Source of the DNA: Ruminococcaceae bacterium KH2T8
GTDB taxonomy: Bacteria; Bacillota; Clostridia; Saccharofermentanales; Saccharofermentanaceae
Assembly: GCA_900111435.1 (NCBI GenBank)
Contig: FOIY01000001.1
Coordinates: 186,001 to 250,000, forward strand
DNA length: 64,000 nt
Direction of reading: 5' to 3'
Position 1 is the first letter of the stretch; every line of letters begins with the position of its first letter. This document shows positions 61,955 through 64,000 of this stretch, piece by piece. Both the position numbers and the translations under genes were made by a program. The notes under the pieces were generated by a model, which saw only the letters and a list, made by a program, of their open reading frames with translations, ran no database searches and had not been told where the DNA came from.

Positions 61955-63172
61955 TTATCCTTGCGCGGACTCATCAAAAGAAGTTGAGGTTGTCTCCTCT
62001 GCCGTATCGGCAGTCGTTTCGGACGTATCGGAAGGCTCTGTAGGCTCAGTCTCGTCTTCACCTGCTTCTGTTACGCTGTCCAGGATCAGCTCACGAAGAG
62101 CAAGACCTTCGGTCGAGATAAACTCATCAGGCCAGTGACCTCCTATCTTCTCTTCATCTGTCAAAGTATCGAGAGAATAGTTAAGAAGGTTATCGTCAAA
62201 GGAGCCGTCGGGGCCCACGCCGCAGAAGCACCAGGAAATACCGGCTTCCTCGAGTGCATCAAGGTCCAGCGTATAAAGCTCGGTTATGGACGACCTGATC
62301 AACGGTATACCGATAGCAGTGGAGCTCGGGATAGATTCAACATCGTTAAGGGCATAAAGAAGATTGGATTCCTCGATAAGCGAGATCGACGCCATAGCTG
62401 TAGCGCTCTCATACACGGGAGTTCCTACGATTATTATATTGTCGCGGTCATTTTCCCTGATAGCGTCGATTACTGCCTCAGCGTAAGGTCTTACCGAACC
62501 GCTCCAGCTGACGCTGTTCTCGTCTTCTGAATCATATGTTCCGACATTACTGCAGATCTCATAGATGATGTTAGGTGAATCCGCATAGATGGCAGACAAT
62601 CTGGAGAAAAGGTCCTCGGCGGTTATCTGATAAGGACGATCAGGACCACACTGACCCGGAAGTTCGAAATCGGCAATAACATATACACCCTGATCCTGGC
62701 ATAGATCAACTGCGGAACAAAGTGCGTTAAAAGTATCATCGGGACTGTTCACATAAGATGAATAGTCAAGCCTGAACCTGATCACATTGCATCCCCAGTC
62801 CTCGGCAAGAGTCTGAACGGTATCAGCATTGATAAAACCGCAGTCATCACTGGCGATATCCATACACATGCCCCTGAGGACGATCTTCTCGCCCTGAGCA
62901 TCAACGATATCGAGTCTGTCCACGCTGAGCTGGCCATGGACGTCTACTACCCTTTGGGTAACTACGGGTGTACTAAAAGGTCCGTGAAGAACGGTCGTCT
63001 CTGTGGGAACCGTCTCAGTAGTTTCAGTCGTTTCTTCAAGAAGAGATTCAAATATCGGCGCAGTCGTCTCGGGCGGCAGCGTCTCAGCCGGCAATTTCTT
63101 CGAGCAACCGCCCGAAAATGCCGTAAACACTGCAATCGATAAAATTCCAACAAGCAACCTAAAATATTTCAT
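61955..63172 (-). CDS. GH5-like lipoprotein lacking catalytic acid/base (probable pseudoenzyme)
   Basis: 405 residues. Lipobox FSGGC, a Thr/Glu-rich linker (27-60), a GH5_2-like barrel (about 80-360), and a Thr/Glu/Ser tail. Barrel signs: GEKIVLRGMCMDI, LAEDWGCNVIRF, IIYEICSNV, PYAEAVIDAIRENDRDNIIIVGTP. The active-site block IYEIANEP of cellulases reads IYEICSNV, so the acid/base Glu is Asn 209. VIxDWHI reads VIADFEL and ALHFY reads ALNDV. SITELY may keep the nucleophile Glu 298. Probably a carbohydrate-binding or scaffold protein on the cell surface. Confidence 0.82.
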   Translation of the reverse strand: MKYFRLLVGILSIAVFTAFSGGCSKKLPAETLPPETTAPIFESLLEETTETTETVPTETTVLHGPFSTPVVTQRVVDVHGQLSVDRLDIVDAQGEKIVLRGMCMDIASDDCGFINADTVQTLAEDWGCNVIRFRLDYSSYVNSPDDTFNALCSAVDLCQDQGVYVIADFELPGQCGPDRPYQITAEDLFSRLSAIYADSPNIIYEICSNVGTYDSEDENSVSWSGSVRPYAEAVIDAIRENDRDNIIIVGTPVYESATAMASISLIEESNLLYALNDVESIPSSTAIGIPLIRSSITELYTLDLDALEEAGISWCFCGVGPDGSFDDNLLNYSLDTLTDEEKIGGHWPDEFISTEGLALRELILDSVTEAGEDETEPTEPSDTSETTADTAEETTSTSFDESAQG

Positions 63173-63327
63173 CTTGAACTCCGATCCTTATTCTCATACT
63201 ATTTTGATAGTCTATAATATTGACGTAATCTCTTCAACTCGTTAATAGATTAGTCATAATTTATTAACAATTATTAGAGGTTCTGCCTATATAATAAAAC
63301 TATAGAAATGCTTCGGAGGCAACATTG

Positions 63328-63669
63328 ATGTCTAGAGTAGATAGTTTAAGAGGAAAGATCACAAAATATGCTGCTAAGGGTAACTTGGCCAAGCTTGTGA
63401 AACTCGCCGAGGATCAGGATCCTGATGTTCGCGCAGAGGTTGCACTTGCTATGGGTAAGATCAACACTTACGAGAGCGGCATGGCACTCATTCCCCTCCT
63501 CAGGGACTCTGTATCAATGGTTAGAGCCAATGCTTCTACCGCTGCAGCAGAGTGTAACGCTAAGCATTGCGAGGAGTACGTAAAGAAATTAGCTTTCGCA
63601 GATCCCGATCCCCTCGTAAGAGAAACAGCTAAAGCGGCTTACGATTGTCTCAAGACTTCGGTAATCTGA
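63328..63669 (+). CDS. Small HEAT-repeat protein
   Basis: 113 residues from ATG 63328 with GGAGG 8 nt upstream (the codon before is TTG and could be used). Three HEAT-like helix pairs: AEDQDPDVRAEVALAMGKI, LRDSVSMVRANASTAAAE, AFADPDPLVRETAKAAYD. Such solenoids mediate protein contacts; partner unknown. Single gene with its own terminator; a TATAAT at about 63288 may be the -10. Confidence 0.85.
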   Translation: MSRVDSLRGKITKYAAKGNLAKLVKLAEDQDPDVRAEVALAMGKINTYESGMALIPLLRDSVSMVRANASTAAAECNAKHCEEYVKKLAFADPDPLVRETAKAAYDCLKTSVI

Positions 63670-63695
63670 TCCAAACTAAATTGATCTATCACAAA

Positions 63696-63727
63696 GGACC
63701 GTTTCCTATCGAAACGGTCCTCTTTTT
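63696..63727 (+). terminator. Terminator of the HEAT-repeat gene
   Basis: GGACCGTTTC/GAAACGGTCC 10-bp stem, 5-nt loop, then TCTTTTTGT. Confidence 0.9.
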
Positions 63728-63818
63728 GTGTCCCTGAAGATGGTTTTCGTACTGTCAAAACCGACTAAAACGCCTATATTCAAGTACACCCTGCGTTCAT
63801 AATTTTGAGAATATAAAA

Positions 63819-63846
63819 CGGCCTCGATCCATATGGACCGAGGCCG
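63819..63846 (-). terminator. Terminator of the partial gene at the right edge
   Basis: Minus-strand CGGCCTCG/CGAGGCCG stem extended by GTCC/GGAT, then TTTTAT. Confidence 0.75.
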
Positions 63847-63878
63847 AATCAATTCAGTTTAAGTTACTGATCCTAAGA

Positions 63879-64000
63879 TCACATACCTACGCTACAAACG
63901 CCTGCGCCCTGCTGAACACCGCCGTGATAAACGATGATGCAGTAGTAACCGTCTGCAGGATTATCGTATGTGCACTCATAGTACTCACCATCAGAGTAAG
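63879..64000 (-). CDS. C-terminal end of a probable secreted protein (partial)
   Basis: Forty codons open to the right edge, ending in TGA at 63879-63881 just before a terminator. Visible residues include EYYECTYDNPADGYYCIIVY and a Gly-rich end with GVCSVGM. Three Cys and repeated Tyr suggest a disulfide-bonded beta domain outside the cell. The family cannot be named from this piece. Confidence 0.65.
   Translation of the reverse strand, partial: YSDGEYYECTYDNPADGYYCIIVYHGGVQQGAGVCSVGM

Overview
The window reads as chromosome of a low-to-mid GC, Gram-positive anaerobe of the class Clostridia (Oscillospiraceae/Lachnospiraceae-like, gut or rumen type). Evidence: strong GGAGG ribosome sites, a T-box leader on thrS, FeoA/FeoA/FeoB plus the Cys-rich Feo peptide, an iron-type butanol dehydrogenase, BioY/BirA, an InlB-repeat surface protein pair, and four tandem Spo0A-like boxes (TGTCGAA) in front of comEA. 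No species is assigned. Most of the window is core genome with small accessory units between housekeeping operons; there is no prophage or ICE signature.

Layout. 1-3.75 kb: a partial unknown gene, thyA-folA-membrane protein, two tRNA-Pro genes. 4-7.6 kb: an XRE regulator, a phosphoesterase, and a LytS-like sensor kinase coupled to a response regulator with an inverted domain order (HTH first, receiver second). This pair is divergent from two large paralogous surface proteins (7.7-12.2 kb) that end in a VSTGE/transmembrane/basic tail. 12.2-14.2 kb: an MFS exporter behind a 28-codon leader ORF and a hairpin that hides its ribosome site, then a PEBP lipoprotein. 14.2-16.3 kb: an HD-GYP membrane protein. 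16.4-18.5 kb: a metal-uptake operon under a Fur-family box. 18.5-28.5 kb: MATE, ung, a giant DUF4011-type helicase/nuclease, a YgjP peptidase, a FliB-like protein, an ECF sigma/anti-sigma pair with an autoregulatory-type promoter, cdd. 28.6-32 kb: feo operon with candidate DtxR-type operators. 32-40.5 kb: butanol dehydrogenase, repeat-rich intergenic DNA, a five-gene envelope operon that starts with a 43-bp palindrome inside codons, YcxB-like pair, macrodomain.

40.6-45.5 kb holds a tight five-gene operon (zinc-ribbon/kinase-like protein, VWA protein, divergent PurA-like ligase, ElaA-type GNAT, zinc-ribbon membrane protein). I regard it as the best candidate for an undescribed system. 45.7-49.5 kb: thrS with T-box, bioY and birA around a BirA-type operator. 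49.5-54.8 kb: comEA, repeat-word intergenic DNA, rsfS, a stand-alone reverse transcriptase (YSDD) preceded by a 138-nt element bounded by a perfect 16-bp inverted repeat, a small unknown protein, and a NadD-YqeK fusion. The reverse transcriptase and its putative RNA lie between nadD-yqeK and rsfS, which are usually adjacent, and are the second candidate system.

54.8-60.6 kb: purE-purF-purN-purO-purH(AICARFT only)-purD. The last steps of IMP synthesis are split between an archaeal-type PurO and a transformylase-only PurH, and the PurF has lost the catalytic N-terminal Cys and the HNGN-type loop of its glutaminase domain. 60.7-64 kb: CapA-like lipoprotein, a GH5-like lipoprotein lacking its acid/base Glu, a HEAT-repeat protein, and the end of a secreted protein.
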